A stretch of 64,000 nt of DNA from Aerococcus mictus (GTDB lineage: Bacteria > Bacillota > Bacilli > Lactobacillales > Aerococcaceae), in assembly GCF_003286595.3 (NCBI RefSeq), contig NZ_CP132985.1, positions 930,001 through 994,000 on the forward strand, in the 5' to 3' direction. Positions within the stretch are counted from its first letter, which is position 1; every line of letters begins with the position of its first letter. This document shows, piece by piece, positions 1-9,544 of this stretch. A program made the position numbers and the translations under genes. The notes under the pieces are model-generated. The model was given only the letters and a program-made list of their open reading frames with translations, ran no database searches and was not told the DNA's origin.

Positions 1-207
1 ATTCCAGGAGCTGTACCAAAGACAGCTACAGAAGCATTAACTAACGCTACCATGACTTATGTTCAACAAATTGCTAATTTAGGTATTGAAGAAGCTGCTA
101 AAGCTAACCATACAGTATTTACTGGGGTAAACACCTACAAGGGTGAATTAACTAGCGCCGATGTAGCTGAAACCAGTAAGCATGATTACAAAGAGTTAAA
201 ATTCTAA
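1..207 (+). CDS. ald: Alanine dehydrogenase, C-terminal fragment (5' end outside window)
   Basis: An open frame runs from base 1 to a TAA at 205-207 and gives about 68 C-terminal residues. The start reads IPGAVPKTATEALTNAT, followed by YVQQIAN. This matches the conserved C-terminal stretch of bacterial alanine dehydrogenases (IPGAVPRTST..LTNAT..Y). The enzyme interconverts L-alanine and pyruvate plus ammonia using NAD. The catalytic and nucleotide-binding parts lie upstream of the window, so only the tail can be judged. A strong hairpin follows, so it ends its transcription unit. The family call rests on a short but characteristic motif. Confidence 0.85.
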   Translation: MPGAVPKTATEALTNATMTYVQQIANLGIEEAAKANHTVFTGVNTYKGELTSADVAETSKHDYKELKF

Positions 208-224
208 TAGTCTTTAGCTAAAGT

Positions 225-260
225 AAAAGAGAGGCTGTGAAAACAGTCTCTCTTTTCGTT
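225..260. terminator. Bidirectional intrinsic terminator between ald and uppP
   Basis: A 13-bp stem (225-237 with 244-256, one G-U pair) has a 6-base loop and is flanked by A-rich and T-rich tracts on its two sides. It lies between two convergent genes and can serve both. Confidence 0.85.
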
Positions 261-275
261 TAGCCATTTTAGTGA

Positions 276-1103
276 TTATTGAAAAATAGCAAAGAAGATA
301 ATTACTATAATTCCTAAAGCAATCCGATACCAACCAAAGGCTTTAAAATCATTCTTTTGGACATAGCGTAGTAAGAAGCGAATCGTTAAAATCGAAACAA
401 TGTAGGCGATGACCATTCCTAAGATTAGTAGGAAGCCTTCCTCGGTTGAAAAGCGAAATCCGTCGAGGAATCCCTTAGTTAGTTTTAAGAAAGTCATTCC
501 GAACATAATGGGAATACTCATAAAAAAGGAAAAATCGGCAGCAGTAGGGCGGGAGGTTCCTAAAATCGTTGCTCCTAGGATGGATGAACCAGACCTTGAG
601 GTCCCAGGAATGACTGATAGGGCCTGGAAGAGTCCAATTTGAAAGGCTTTTTTGTAAGATAAGTCTTGAGTTGAATGGACGGTTACAGGGCGGTTTTTAT
701 TTCGATTTTCAACGACGATGAAGGCAATTCCGTAAATAATCAGTGCAGCAGATACTACCACCCAATTTTGGAAATGTTCTTCAGCGAAGTCGTTAAATAA
801 AAGACCAATAACACCTGCGGGAATACAGCCAACTACCACCTTAAACCAAGTTTCCCAAGTCTGCTTTTTCTCTTCAGAACTTTTTTGACTTGAAAAAGGA
901 TTTAAGCGGTCAAAATAGATCCAAACAACGGCTAAGATTGCCCCTAATTGGATAACGTATACAAAAATATTCCAAAATTCCGGTCTAAAATCCATGGAAA
1001 TAAATTCTTCTACCAAAATTAAGTGGCCAGTACTACTAATTGGCAACCATTCGGTAATTCCTTCGACAATCCCCATGATGAAAACTTTGATAATATCTAA
1101 CAT
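276..1103 (-). CDS. uppP: Undecaprenyl-diphosphatase (UppP/BacA)
   Basis: The 275-residue polytopic membrane protein has the normal family length. It dephosphorylates undecaprenyl pyrophosphate to recycle the lipid carrier for peptidoglycan and other wall polymers. The two family signatures are present: E14-G-I-T-E18-W-L-P-I-S-S-T-G-H (acidic motif and Ser/His) and P166-GTSRSG (arginine motif). Several hydrophobic segments follow, including a C-terminal one. UppP is also called the bacitracin resistance protein BacA. It is transcribed alone, convergent with ald. Confidence 0.95.
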   Translation of the reverse strand: MLDIIKVFIMGIVEGITEWLPISSTGHLILVEEFISMDFRPEFWNIFVYVIQLGAILAVVWIYFDRLNPFSSQKSSEEKKQTWETWFKVVVGCIPAGVIGLLFNDFAEEHFQNWVVVSAALIIYGIAFIVVENRNKNRPVTVHSTQDLSYKKAFQIGLFQALSVIPGTSRSGSSILGATILGTSRPTAADFSFFMSIPIMFGMTFLKLTKGFLDGFRFSTEEGFLLILGMVIAYIVSILTIRFLLRYVQKNDFKAFGWYRIALGIIVIIFFAIFQ

Positions 1104-1207
1104 TAAAATAAACGCATCCTTTCACTAGCATTTTTGTAGTATAGCTAAAATACGGGGTCTTGACTAGGCCTAGGCGTAATTTTTAGCTTTTTTTAATTTG
1201 CTTAAGC

Positions 1208-2221
1208 CTATTGGACGCAAACAATTTCATTGAGGGGACAGCTAACATTGAGTGGGCTTAACTGTCCGGTATTGTGGTCACGTTTAAAGAAGGTCACTTT
1301 CTTCTCTTTTTGATGTCCTACAATGACGTGACTTTGGTTAGCGTCAAAGTTAAAATCACGTGGAAAGTCTCCACCAGAGGGAATGGATTGAATATGACTT
1401 AATTGAGAACCATCTTTAGAAACTTCAAATACTTCTAGGCTGTTGTAACCTCGATTGGAGACATATAAGAAGTTTCCATCTTGGGAGATACGAATTGCAG
1501 CACTACTATTTTCACCGCTATAAGTCTCTGGTAAACAATTCACCCGGTCGACAAAGGAAAAGTGACCCTCATCATAAGTCAAAATATCGATGGTGTGTGA
1601 AAGCTCACCAATCACATAAAGAATGTCTTCTTTAGGGTGGAAAACTAAATGCCGGGGACCAGTTCCTGCTTGACATTGGTAGGAGGCTTTTTCCTGTAAT
1701 TGGCCCTCTTGGTCAAATTGATAGCTGATCACACTATCTGTCCCTAAGTCACAGGCTAGGTAGTATTTGCCATCTGGACTGGTGTTAAAATAATGGCAGT
1801 GAGAGCTTTCTTGGTTGGGGTGAGGCCCTTGGCCAGTCCGGCTGATTATTTGTTGGAGCTGTAATTGACCATCACTTTGTATTTTTATAAGCGCCAATGT
1901 CCCTTCATGGTAATTGGCATTGAGTAATAATTGGCGCTCTTCATCTAGAGCTAGGTAACAGCCGTTATGTTCCAAGAAGGCACAGTGATCAACAAAAACG
2001 AAATGCTGACCTTCTTTTCGATAATGGCTGACTCCAGGGCTCGGTTGGTCAGTGAGCGTATAGAGTTCTTTACCATCAGTAGAAAGAGCCAGGTAAGTTG
2101 GATTTGATTCAGAAATTATTAATTCATGTCCTTTAATTTCCTCATGATGACTATCCCATTTTAGTAGATGGATGCCTTGGTTGTCTTGACGTGTATAGCC
2201 AGCTAAATAGATCTTTTCCAT
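1208..2221 (-). CDS. Lactonase family protein (beta-propeller, 6-phosphogluconolactonase-like)
   Basis: The 337-residue protein has the repeated blade pattern of the seven-bladed lactonase family (PF10282). Segments such as HPNQESSHCHY, GPRHLVFHP, YVIGELS and ISQDGNFLYVSNRG recur at blade-like intervals, and HPN and GPRH are typical of YkgB/Pgl-type proteins. The proposed reaction is hydrolysis of 6-phosphogluconolactone, but many members have unproven substrates. There is no signal peptide, so it is cytosolic. A good Shine-Dalgarno (AAAGGAG) precedes the ATG. No pentose-phosphate gene is adjacent to support the substrate. Confidence 0.85.
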   Translation of the reverse strand: MEKIYLAGYTRQDNQGIHLLKWDSHHEEIKGHELIISESNPTYLALSTDGKELYTLTDQPSPGVSHYRKEGQHFVFVDHCAFLEHNGCYLALDEERQLLLNANYHEGTLALIKIQSDGQLQLQQIISRTGQGPHPNQESSHCHYFNTSPDGKYYLACDLGTDSVISYQFDQEGQLQEKASYQCQAGTGPRHLVFHPKEDILYVIGELSHTIDILTYDEGHFSFVDRVNCLPETYSGENSSAAIRISQDGNFLYVSNRGYNSLEVFEVSKDGSQLSHIQSIPSGGDFPRDFNFDANQSHVIVGHQKEKKVTFFKRDHNTGQLSPLNVSCPLNEIVCVQ

Positions 2222-2289
2222 AATAATCTCCTTTACAATCTCTGATATATTAAATTTTACACTATGTTAATTTATTTAGCGAACAAGTA

Positions 2290-2298
2290 TGGTAAAAT
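2290..2298 (+). promoter_or_regulatory. Extended -10 promoter element for the AI-2E family gene
   Basis: TGGTAAAAT fits an extended -10 (TGn then TAAAAT). No convincing -35 is visible. It overlaps the upstream in-frame ATG at 2289, which argues that this ATG is not the real start. Confidence 0.55.
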
Positions 2299-2321
2299 CA
2301 TTTGGAAAAGTAGGTGTTTAT

Positions 2322-3566
2322 ATGTCTCAAAACAAGCAGAATACAGAAATAAAAAATAAGGATAAAAAGCAAAATAAGCAAGGCTTTTCCTGGCTAAAAA
2401 TGCCCGATATCGTTAGTCGTGTCCTAGACAATCGTTATGTATCGCTATTAGTCATTTTAATCTTATTCGCTTTATTTATCCTATTATTAACCCAAATCGC
2501 TTTTGTTTTTACCCCAATTATTGAATTTATCCAAACAATAATCTTACCCATTATTTTTGCTGGGGTCTTTTACTACTTGTCTTCACCCCTAATTAATTTT
2601 CTAAGGAAAAGGGGCTTGAATTCTTATTGGATAGCTGGAATTGTGCTCCTGGTACTGGTTTTAATCATTCTATGGTTAATTTCATTCATTCCTAATTTAA
2701 TTGATGAAGCCAAACATTTAATCGGCAATTGGTCAAATATTTGGGCCCAGTACCAGTCAGAAATTGAAAATATTATCTTTGGTCGCTGGTTCGAGAGAAG
2801 TCAGGAGACTTTAGCAGAATACTTAAATAATTTTAATTTAAATCAATTTAACTTTAATTGGCGCGAGCTCATGAATACAACCTTGTCCAGTATTGGTTCT
2901 GTTTTCGGTGTGATTACCCGGGTGATTATTGCCTTAGTGACAGCACCTATTATCTTGTTTTATTTGATTGCTGATGGTGAGAAATTTAGGGATAATTTTG
3001 CTTCCTTTATTCCAGTGAAGATTCGTAATAAGACCATGCGGCTATTGGCGGATATGAACCAGCAAATTTCAGCCTATGTCAGAGGGCAAATCTTTGTAGC
3101 AATCGCGGTAGCAGTGATGTTTGCCATAGGTTATGCCATTATCGGCTTAAATTACGGGACCATCTTAGCGGTTGTTGCAGGGGCCTTGAATGTTATCCCC
3201 TATGTAGGGTCTTTCTTTGGAATCTTGCCGTCTTTAATTGTTGGTTTAGTTCAAGATCCTTTTATGGTTATCAAGGTACTTATCGTATTTGCTATTGAAC
3301 AAACCATCGAAAGTCGGATTATTTCCCCACTCATTTTAGGCAGTAATTTGAATATTCACCCCATTACCATTATGCTTCTACTAATTGCTGGTGGAGACCT
3401 CTTTGGAGTGGTGGGAATTATCATTATTATTCCGGTTTATGCCGTTTTAAAGGTGATTTTCACCTATATCTTTGAATGGTATCGGGAAGTTTCGGGCCTC
3501 TATGAAGAAGATTTAATCCAAGAACGGGAATTAAAGGAACCCCTAGTCGACCAAGACCATAAATAA
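2322..3566 (+). CDS. AI-2E family transporter (PF01594 membrane protein), paralog 1
   Basis: I chose the ATG at 2322 because an AGGTG Shine-Dalgarno lies just upstream. The in-frame ATG at 2289 has no ribosome site and sits inside a -10-like element. The protein has about 414 residues. A lysine-rich N-terminus is followed by paired hydrophobic helices, a periplasm-like middle section and a C-terminal membrane block with PYVGSFFGILPS and the G-N-L-N-I-HP segment typical of this family. Members include AI-2 exporter TqsA, sodium/proton antiporters and proteins of unknown substrate, so the cargo is not known here. A second paralog lies at 21524-22690. Confidence 0.85.
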   Translation: MSQNKQNTEIKNKDKKQNKQGFSWLKMPDIVSRVLDNRYVSLLVILILFALFILLLTQIAFVFTPIIEFIQTIILPIIFAGVFYYLSSPLINFLRKRGLNSYWIAGIVLLVLVLIILWLISFIPNLIDEAKHLIGNWSNIWAQYQSEIENIIFGRWFERSQETLAEYLNNFNLNQFNFNWRELMNTTLSSIGSVFGVITRVIIALVTAPIILFYLIADGEKFRDNFASFIPVKIRNKTMRLLADMNQQISAYVRGQIFVAIAVAVMFAIGYAIIGLNYGTILAVVAGALNVIPYVGSFFGILPSLIVGLVQDPFMVIKVLIVFAIEQTIESRIISPLILGSNLNIHPITIMLLLIAGGDLFGVVGIIIIIPVYAVLKVIFTYIFEWYREVSGLYEEDLIQERELKEPLVDQDHK

Positions 3567-3702
3567 TAATCTTAGTGATCCTGGTCTAAACCTTTTATTG
3601 ACGAAGAAAAAGTTAAGCAAATTTCCTAGCTAAGCGAGCTAACTCGATAGCTACAGGAAAATGAATTTGAAGATGTAAGTAAAAAGAGGAGAGTAGCTTT
3701 TA

Positions 3703-5058
3703 ATGACATTGCGTTCACAAGTTGCCAAGCATAGCGCCCGCTTGGTGCAAATTTTACTCAAGAAATTAACCAAAGGCGGATCCAGTTTGCCAGGGAAAAT
3801 TGCTAAAAAATTGGATCCGGCTATTTTAGCTGAACTGGGCAAAAATTACCGGGTAGTTATCATTACCGGAACCAATGGTAAATCAGTTACCACGGCTCTT
3901 ACCGTTAATATTTTGCGGCAAAAGTTTGATGAAGTATTAACCAATGATACCGGCTCAAACCTAGAACAAGGGATTATATCCACTTTCTTGAATGCTAATT
4001 CCAAAGGACAGGGGGATAAAATAGCTGTCCTTGAGGTTGATGAGGCTAGCGTTCGCCACATTACCGAATACATTAAACCGGAATTGATCTTAGTAACTAA
4101 TCTATTTAGAGATCAGTTGGACCGCTTTGGGGAGATTTATACGACCTTCGATTACATTTTAGAGGGGGCTCATAAGAGTCCCAAAAGTTTGCTCTTGATG
4201 AATGGTGACGCGCCAATTTTTGCGTCACGGGATTTTCATCATAATGTGGCTTACTTTGGTTTTAGTAATTCGGATAAAACGACTGATAAGATGGCCCATT
4301 ATAATACCGACGGGGTCCTATGTCCCCGCTGCGAGCATATCCTTCACTATCATATGATTACTTATAGTAATTTAGGGGATTATTTCTGTCCTAATTGTCA
4401 GTTTCACCGGCCAAGCTTAACTTATTCAGTGGACCAGGTGGATAAGTTAACTCCAGAAACTTCGACATTTACTATTGAGGGTCAATCCTTTACCATCCCA
4501 GTCGCGGGAATTTATAATATATATAATGCCCTAGCGGCTTATTCAATTGCTCGTTATTTAGGGCTAAGTCAAACAGCTATTCATGAGGGCTTGCAGGGAG
4601 CCAAGCGGATGTTTGGTCGTCAAGAAGCCTTGACCATTCATGGCAAGGACACCCGTATTAATCTCATTAAGAATCCGGTTGGTTTTAACCAAATCGTTTC
4701 TTTATTGGAGTTAGACCAAGAAGAGTTTTCTCTACTAGTTCTCCTCAATGATAATCCTGCTGATGGTCAGGATATTTCCTGGATTTGGGACGCCATGTTT
4801 GAAAATATCGCCCAATTACCTAACATTAAAGCTACGGCGGTAGGGGGCATACGGGTAAAAGACCTTAAAGTTCGGATGCAAGTGGCCGGTTTTGATGAGG
4901 ACCGCTTAGAAGAACTTTCTAATTCACAGGGAGCCCTACAATGGATTGCATCTGTCCCCAGCCAAAAAGTCTATGTCTTAGCCACCTATACTGCCATGCT
5001 CGATTTTAGACGAGAATTAGCTGACCAACATCTTGTGAAGGAGCGGATGAAATCATGA
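3703..5058 (+). CDS. murT: Lipid II isoglutaminyl synthase, MurT subunit
   Basis: The 451-residue Mur-ligase-type protein pairs with GatD to amidate the alpha-carboxyl of D-glutamate in lipid II. The ATP loop GTNGKS lies at 56-61. A four-cysteine zinc ribbon is inserted in the middle domain (C207, C210, C229, C232), which separates MurT from true Mur ligases. The C-terminal DUF1727 region holds DNPADG with D350, in the place of the Asp that completes the GatD triad in Staphylococcus aureus MurT (D349). The start has a GAGGAG site. The stop overlaps the gatD start by four bases (ATGA), so the two subunits are translationally coupled. Confidence 0.96.
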   Translation: MTLRSQVAKHSARLVQILLKKLTKGGSSLPGKIAKKLDPAILAELGKNYRVVIITGTNGKSVTTALTVNILRQKFDEVLTNDTGSNLEQGIISTFLNANSKGQGDKIAVLEVDEASVRHITEYIKPELILVTNLFRDQLDRFGEIYTTFDYILEGAHKSPKSLLLMNGDAPIFASRDFHHNVAYFGFSNSDKTTDKMAHYNTDGVLCPRCEHILHYHMITYSNLGDYFCPNCQFHRPSLTYSVDQVDKLTPETSTFTIEGQSFTIPVAGIYNIYNALAAYSIARYLGLSQTAIHEGLQGAKRMFGRQEALTIHGKDTRINLIKNPVGFNQIVSLLELDQEEFSLLVLLNDNPADGQDISWIWDAMFENIAQLPNIKATAVGGIRVKDLKVRMQVAGFDEDRLEELSNSQGALQWIASVPSQKVYVLATYTAMLDFRRELADQHLVKERMKS

Positions 5059-5702
5059 TCTTTAGAATTGGCCATCTCTATGGCAATTTAATGAATACCT
5101 ATGGCGATAATGGAAACCTGCTTATGCTCCAGTACCTTGCCAAGGAAAAGGGACTTCAGGTAGAAAAAGAGATTATTTCTATTGATGACACCTTAGACGG
5201 TGACCGCTATGATTTTATCTTCTTTGGCGGCGGACAAGACTATGAGCAATCGGTAGTGAGCCGTGACTTGCAAAATAAGAAAGCTGCCTTGCTTGATTAT
5301 ATCGAAGCCAATAAGGTGCTGTTAGGAATTTGTGGGGGCTACCAACTTTTGGGGAATTATTATCAGACCACTAATGGGGAAGAGTACCCTGGTATTGGGG
5401 CCATTGATTTCTATACTAAGAGCTATCCAGAACGACTGATTGGAACCACAAAAATGCATTGTGACCGTTTTGATGAGGACTATGTAGGCTATGAAAACCA
5501 TGCCGGTCGGACCTATCTCGCTTCTGGTGTAGAGCCTTTGGGGCGGATGATTGAAGGCTATGGGAATAATGATGAAGATCAGGTAGAAGGGGTTATTTAT
5601 AAGAATAGCTTTGGCTCTTATTTTCACGGCCCTCTATTAGTTAATAATCCCCATTTGGCTGAAAGATTGATTGATCTGGCTATCGATCAAAAAGCCCATT
5701 AG
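5055..5702 (+). CDS. gatD: Lipid II isoglutaminyl synthase, glutamine amidotransferase subunit GatD
   Basis: The 215-residue class I (triad) glutaminase has the nucleophile in GIC93GGYQ and the catalytic His in YFH191GP. These correspond to C94 and H189 of the S. aureus enzyme. The third triad member is supplied by MurT. GatD releases ammonia from glutamine and channels it to MurT for amidation of lipid II on the inner face of the membrane. It starts inside the murT stop codon and is followed directly by a strong terminator, so murT-gatD is a two-gene operon. Confidence 0.96.
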   Translation: MIFRIGHLYGNLMNTYGDNGNLLMLQYLAKEKGLQVEKEIISIDDTLDGDRYDFIFFGGGQDYEQSVVSRDLQNKKAALLDYIEANKVLLGICGGYQLLGNYYQTTNGEEYPGIGAIDFYTKSYPERLIGTTKMHCDRFDEDYVGYENHAGRTYLASGVEPLGRMIEGYGNNDEDQVEGVIYKNSFGSYFHGPLLVNNPHLAERLIDLAIDQKAH

Positions 5703-5709
5703 CTGGATA

Positions 5710-5741
5710 CTGGCGGATGAATGCATCTGCCAGTTTTTTTT
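5710..5741 (+). terminator. Intrinsic terminator of murT-gatD
   Basis: A 10-bp stem (5710-5719 with 5724-5733, one G-U pair) has a four-base loop and is followed by eight T residues. Confidence 0.9.
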
Positions 5742-5798
5742 ATGAGTAAAAACAGCTTCAGTGGCCATACGTTTTAGCTTTTAAAGTTTAGCTGTTTG

Positions 5799-5827
5799 TT
5801 GACTATTGACTTGACTAAAGTTATTAT
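5799..5827 (+). promoter_or_regulatory. SigA-type promoter of the tdk-prfA operon
   Basis: A -35 TTGACT (5799-5804) and -10 TATTAT (5822-5827) are separated by 17 bp, about 30 bp before the tdk start. Confidence 0.65.
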
Positions 5828-5858
5828 AAATAACTGAGAATAGTGAGGTATAAAATCC

Positions 5859-6479
5859 ATGGCACAGTTATTTTATCGATACGGGGCAATGAATAGTGGA
5901 AAATCTTTTGAAATCTTAAAAGTTGCCCATAATTATGAAGAGCAAGGTAAACCTGTCAAAGTAATGACTAGTGCGATCGATGACCGGTCAGGGACCATCG
6001 GCGTTATTTCGAGTCGTATAGGAGAAGATCGTGAGGCCTATAGTATCGATCCTGATACTGATATTTTTTCCTATATTGAATCTGAAAATGAAAAGGAAAA
6101 AATCTACTGTGTCTTAGTTGATGAAGCACAATTTTTAAGTAAGCAGAATATTTTTGATTTGGCTAAAGTGGTCGACCAGTTAAACATACCAGTGATGGCA
6201 TTTGGCCTAAAAAATGATTTTCAAAATGAACTTTTTGAAGGCTCCCACTATTTGTTAATTTTGGCTGATAAAATCGAAGAAGTAAAAACAATTTGTTGGT
6301 TCTGTGCTAAAAAAGCAACAATGAACTTACGAATTCATAATGGCAAACCGGTATATACTGGTGAACAAATTCAAATTGGTGGTAATGAATCTTATTATCC
6401 AGTATGTCGTAAACATTATAACCACCCCCCATTAGAAGATGGGAAAATCGCAGTTCACCGTGCATCATTATGCCAATAA
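5859..6479 (+). CDS. tdk: Thymidine kinase, type II
   Basis: The 206-residue cytosolic salvage enzyme phosphorylates thymidine with ATP to dTMP. The P-loop GAMNSGKS lies at 9-16 and Walker B DEAQ at 88-91. The zinc-binding set typical of type II thymidine kinases is C146, C149, C183 and H186. The length is normal, or slightly long. It is the first gene of the tdk-prfA-prmC cluster, an arrangement common in Lactobacillales, and is 15 bases from prfA. Confidence 0.96.
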   Translation: MAQLFYRYGAMNSGKSFEILKVAHNYEEQGKPVKVMTSAIDDRSGTIGVISSRIGEDREAYSIDPDTDIFSYIESENEKEKIYCVLVDEAQFLSKQNIFDLAKVVDQLNIPVMAFGLKNDFQNELFEGSHYLLILADKIEEVKTICWFCAKKATMNLRIHNGKPVYTGEQIQIGGNESYYPVCRKHYNHPPLEDGKIAVHRASLCQ

Positions 6480-6494
6480 GGGAAGGTTGATTAA

Positions 6495-7577
6495 ATGTTA
6501 GAAGAGCAATTAGATACTTTTATCGCTCGTTATCAAGAGCTTGCTGAGCTTTTAAGTGATCCAGATGTGATTAATGACCATAAACGCTTCCGAGACCTAG
6601 CTAAGGAAGAAGCTGATCTACGTCCTAAAGTAGATACTTTTAAGCACTATAAGGAAGTTGTTTCAGGCATCGAAGACACTGAAGAGCTGATTAAAGAGAC
6701 ATCTGAAGAGGACATGTTAGAGCTGGCTAAGAATGAACTCGATCAATTAAAAGCTGAGCGTGACGATTTAGAAGAAGAAATTAAGGTTTTAATGTTGCCT
6801 AGTGATCCTAATGATGACAAGAACATTATTATGGAAATCCGTGGGGCAGCTGGTGGGGATGAGGCCCAATTATTCGCAGCTGACCTCTTTGAAATGTATT
6901 CGCGCTATGCAGAATCCCAAGGCTGGCATGTTGAAGTTGCTGACGCCTCATCTAATGACTTAGGGGGCTATAAAGAAATTATTCTTCAAATTTCAGGGGA
7001 CAAAGTCTATTCAAAATTAAAATATGAAAGTGGTGCTCACCGGGTGCAACGGGTGCCTAAAACCGAATCCCAAGGTCGTGTCCATACTTCAACAGCTACG
7101 GTTGGTGTTATGCCAGAATTGGAAGATTTAGACTTTGAAATTGATGAGAAGGACATTAGAACCGATATTTATCGCGCTTCCGGTGCTGGTGGACAACACG
7201 TTAACAAGACTAGTTCAGCGGTACGGATGACCCATATTCCGACCGGTATTCAAGTAGCTATGCAGGACCAACGTTCCCAACAACAAAACCGGGAAAAAGC
7301 TATGCTTATCTTGCGGTCACGGGTTTATGACTACTATCAATCACAAGAACAAGATGAATACGACGAAAAAAGAAAGAACTTAGTAGGAACAGGGGACCGG
7401 TCTGAGAGAATCCGAACCTATAATTACCCACAAAACCGGGTAACTGACCACCGTATTAACCTAACTTTACAAAAATTAGATCGCATTATGGGCGGAGAAT
7501 TAGATGAAATAATCGATGCCCTGATTCTTGCTGATCAAGCGCAAAAATTAGAGGAACTCAATGAAACTACCATCTAA
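6495..7577 (+). CDS. prfA: Peptide chain release factor 1
   Basis: The 360-residue class I release factor recognises UAA and UAG. Its tripeptide motif is P188-K-T190, at the position of the E. coli PAT anticodon. The GGQ motif that triggers peptidyl-tRNA hydrolysis is at 232-234 in [12 protein letters not shown]. The N-terminal helical coiled segment and domain order are normal. Its 3' end overlaps prmC by 17 bases. PrmC methylates the glutamine of this GGQ, so the overlap joins enzyme and substrate in one transcript. Confidence 0.97.
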   Translation: MLEEQLDTFIARYQELAELLSDPDVINDHKRFRDLAKEEADLRPKVDTFKHYKEVVSGIEDTEELIKETSEEDMLELAKNELDQLKAERDDLEEEIKVLMLPSDPNDDKNIIMEIRGAAGGDEAQLFAADLFEMYSRYAESQGWHVEVADASSNDLGGYKEIILQISGDKVYSKLKYESGAHRVQRVPKTESQGRVHTSTATVGVMPELEDLDFEIDEKDIRTDIYRASGAGGQHVNKTSSAVRMTHIPTGIQVAMQDQRSQQQNREKAMLILRSRVYDYYQSQEQDEYDEKRKNLVGTGDRSERIRTYNYPQNRVTDHRINLTLQKLDRIMGGELDEIIDALILADQAQKLEELNETTI

Positions 7578-8439
7578 TCAGCTACGATTTATAGAAGCTC
7601 AGCAATGGGCTTCTTCTTTTTTGGAATCAAACAGTAAGGACCCAGCAATTGCCTATCACCTTTTATTAGGCATGATGGATTGGGATGTAACGACTTGGTA
7701 TCGTAAGCAACAAGATCAAATGGATCTAGTGATCATGAAAGACTACCAGGAAATGGTGAAAAAAATAGTCGATGAGGATATGCCTTACCAGTATTTACTA
7801 GGGGAGGCATGGTTTTATGGCTACCGCTTTCGAGTGAATGAGGCTACTTTGATTCCTCGTTTTGATACGGAGCGCTTGATTGATTGCGTTCACTCCTTAA
7901 GAGAAACACGCCAATTGGTCAAACAAGCTGATGTCTTAGATTTAGGAACAGGGTCAGGGGCAATTGCAGTAACTTTAGCTAAAGAATTTCCTGATTTGAA
8001 TTTGACGGCTGTTGATATCTCTTCAGATGCCCTAGCAGTTGCTAAGGAGAATGCCCATTTTCACCAAGTTACTATTGAGTGGATCCAGGGGAATATGTTA
8101 AACGCTGTTCCTCAGCGAAAATTTGATCTGATTATTTCTAATCCGCCCTATATCAGTGAAAATGAAATTGATGAAATGGGGGCGGACGTCTTAAAGTATG
8201 AGCCGAAGCTAGCTCTCTTTGCCAAAGACGATGGTTATTATTACTATAAGCAATTCGCCCGCCACATCCAGTCCTTTATGAAGGCTGACGGGATCCTATT
8301 AATGGAATGTGGAAGTCACCAAGCCGCTAAGATTATCAGTCTCTTTAAAAAGTCAAATCCTAAGGCTGAAGTGAAATCGATTAAAGATTATAATGGTATT
8401 GATCGAATAATCTATGTGCAATGGAAGAAGGATAAATAA
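7561..8439 (+). CDS. prmC: Release factor N5-glutamine methyltransferase
   Basis: The 292-residue protein transfers a methyl group from S-adenosylmethionine to the GGQ glutamine of RF1 and RF2. SAM motif I is DLGTGSG at 127-133. The substrate-amide motif NPPY is at 194-197. The N-terminal helical domain that binds the release factor is present. It starts inside the end of prfA. Confidence 0.96.
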   Translation: MKLPSNQLRFIEAQQWASSFLESNSKDPAIAYHLLLGMMDWDVTTWYRKQQDQMDLVIMKDYQEMVKKIVDEDMPYQYLLGEAWFYGYRFRVNEATLIPRFDTERLIDCVHSLRETRQLVKQADVLDLGTGSGAIAVTLAKEFPDLNLTAVDISSDALAVAKENAHFHQVTIEWIQGNMLNAVPQRKFDLIISNPPYISENEIDEMGADVLKYEPKLALFAKDDGYYYYKQFARHIQSFMKADGILLMECGSHQAAKIISLFKKSNPKAEVKSIKDYNGIDRIIYVQWKKDK

Positions 8440-8440
8440 A

Positions 8441-9472
8441 ATGATTACCAAGCGCTTTACATTTGAACAGACTGCTCAGGCAGCAGAATATTTAAAACAA
8501 GGCCAATTGGTTGCCTTCCCTACGGAAACTGTCTTTGGTTTAGGAGCGATTGCGAATAACGAAAGGGCAGTGGCTTCTGTTTATCAAGCTAAGGGGCGTC
8601 CTAGTGATAACCCCCTTATCGTTCATGTCTGCCGTAAAGAAGATTTATTTCGTTATTCTAATATAGTCAATGAAGCGCAAGCTGCAATTGCTAAAAAACT
8701 GACTGATCAATTCTGGCCAGGGCCTTTGACCTTGATTGTTCCGACTAAGGTTGGAATTTTTGGTCCAACCGTTACCGGGGGGTTAAAGACAGTGGGCATT
8801 CGGATGCCCGACCACGACTTCACCTTAGCAGTCATTAGAGAAACAGGTTTTCCGATTGTGGGACCATCTGCTAATTTATCAGGCAAACCGAGTCCAACGA
8901 CGGTTGACCATGTTTTACATGATTTTGATGGTAAAATCGCGGGAGTATTAGATAGTCAACCTACCCATATTGGCGTGGAATCGACGGTGTTAGATATTAG
9001 TAATCCAGAAGAATTGGCTATTTTAAGACCAGGTGCGATCACCTTAAAAGACTTACGGAATGCCTTACCGGAACAAAGAATTATCGACGCCACCCAGCAA
9101 ATTGCTGAAGATTCTAAGGAACATCCCAAGGCACCTGGGATGAAATATCGCCACTATAGTCCCCATCAAGAAGTTATTGCCATCAGTCATGACAAGCTCC
9201 TTGAACTTATTGCTTCGAAGCAGGGATTATCTCCTGAGAGTGCGGTGATCGCTAGCGATGAAATATTGAGTCACTTAGATGCTAACCTGCCTACTTTTAG
9301 TTTAGGGACTAATGAAGCAACAGCTACCCACCTTTTATTTGCGGGGTTACGGGCCTTTGATGATAATGATCAAATTAAAAGACTATATGTTGAATTATTA
9401 GCTGATACAGAGGCCAATACCGCTTACCGTAATCGTTTACTAAAAGCTGCCAGTAAAAAGATAGAATCGTAA
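8441..9472 (+). CDS. tsaC/sua5: L-threonylcarbamoyladenylate synthase (Sua5 type)
   Basis: About 343 residues from the ATG at 8441, chosen because a GAAGGA site lies about 8 bases upstream; a longer in-frame reading from 8414 overlaps prmC and has no such site. The N-terminal YrdC domain (about 1-200) shows PTETVFGLGA, KGRPSDNPLIVH, WPGPLT and GPSANLSGKPSPT. A C-terminal Sua5 domain follows after the linker PGMKYRHYSPH. The enzyme makes threonylcarbamoyl-AMP from threonine, bicarbonate and ATP for the t6A modification of ANN-decoding tRNAs. The neighbours are also translation genes. Confidence 0.94.
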   Translation: MITKRFTFEQTAQAAEYLKQGQLVAFPTETVFGLGAIANNERAVASVYQAKGRPSDNPLIVHVCRKEDLFRYSNIVNEAQAAIAKKLTDQFWPGPLTLIVPTKVGIFGPTVTGGLKTVGIRMPDHDFTLAVIRETGFPIVGPSANLSGKPSPTTVDHVLHDFDGKIAGVLDSQPTHIGVESTVLDISNPEELAILRPGAITLKDLRNALPEQRIIDATQQIAEDSKEHPKAPGMKYRHYSPHQEVIAISHDKLLELIASKQGLSPESAVIASDEILSHLDANLPTFSLGTNEATATHLLFAGLRAFDDNDQIKRLYVELLADTEANTAYRNRLLKAASKKIES

Positions 9473-9489
9473 ACATCTATCACGATCTA

Positions 9490-9498
9490 TGGTAAAAT
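9490..9498 (+). promoter_or_regulatory. Extended -10 promoter element for glyA
   Basis: TGGTAAAAT repeats the form seen at 2290-2298. It lies about 47 bases before the glyA start, with no clear -35. It suggests that glyA-upp-murA has its own promoter. Confidence 0.5.
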
Positions 9499-9544
9499 CG
9501 ACTTAGTATCAACAGATACGATCTGTATTGAAAGAAGTGAGATA

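Noticed and set aside
409..642. 77-codon plus-strand reading frame inside uppP
   Set aside because: It is a shadow of the well-supported minus-strand uppP gene.
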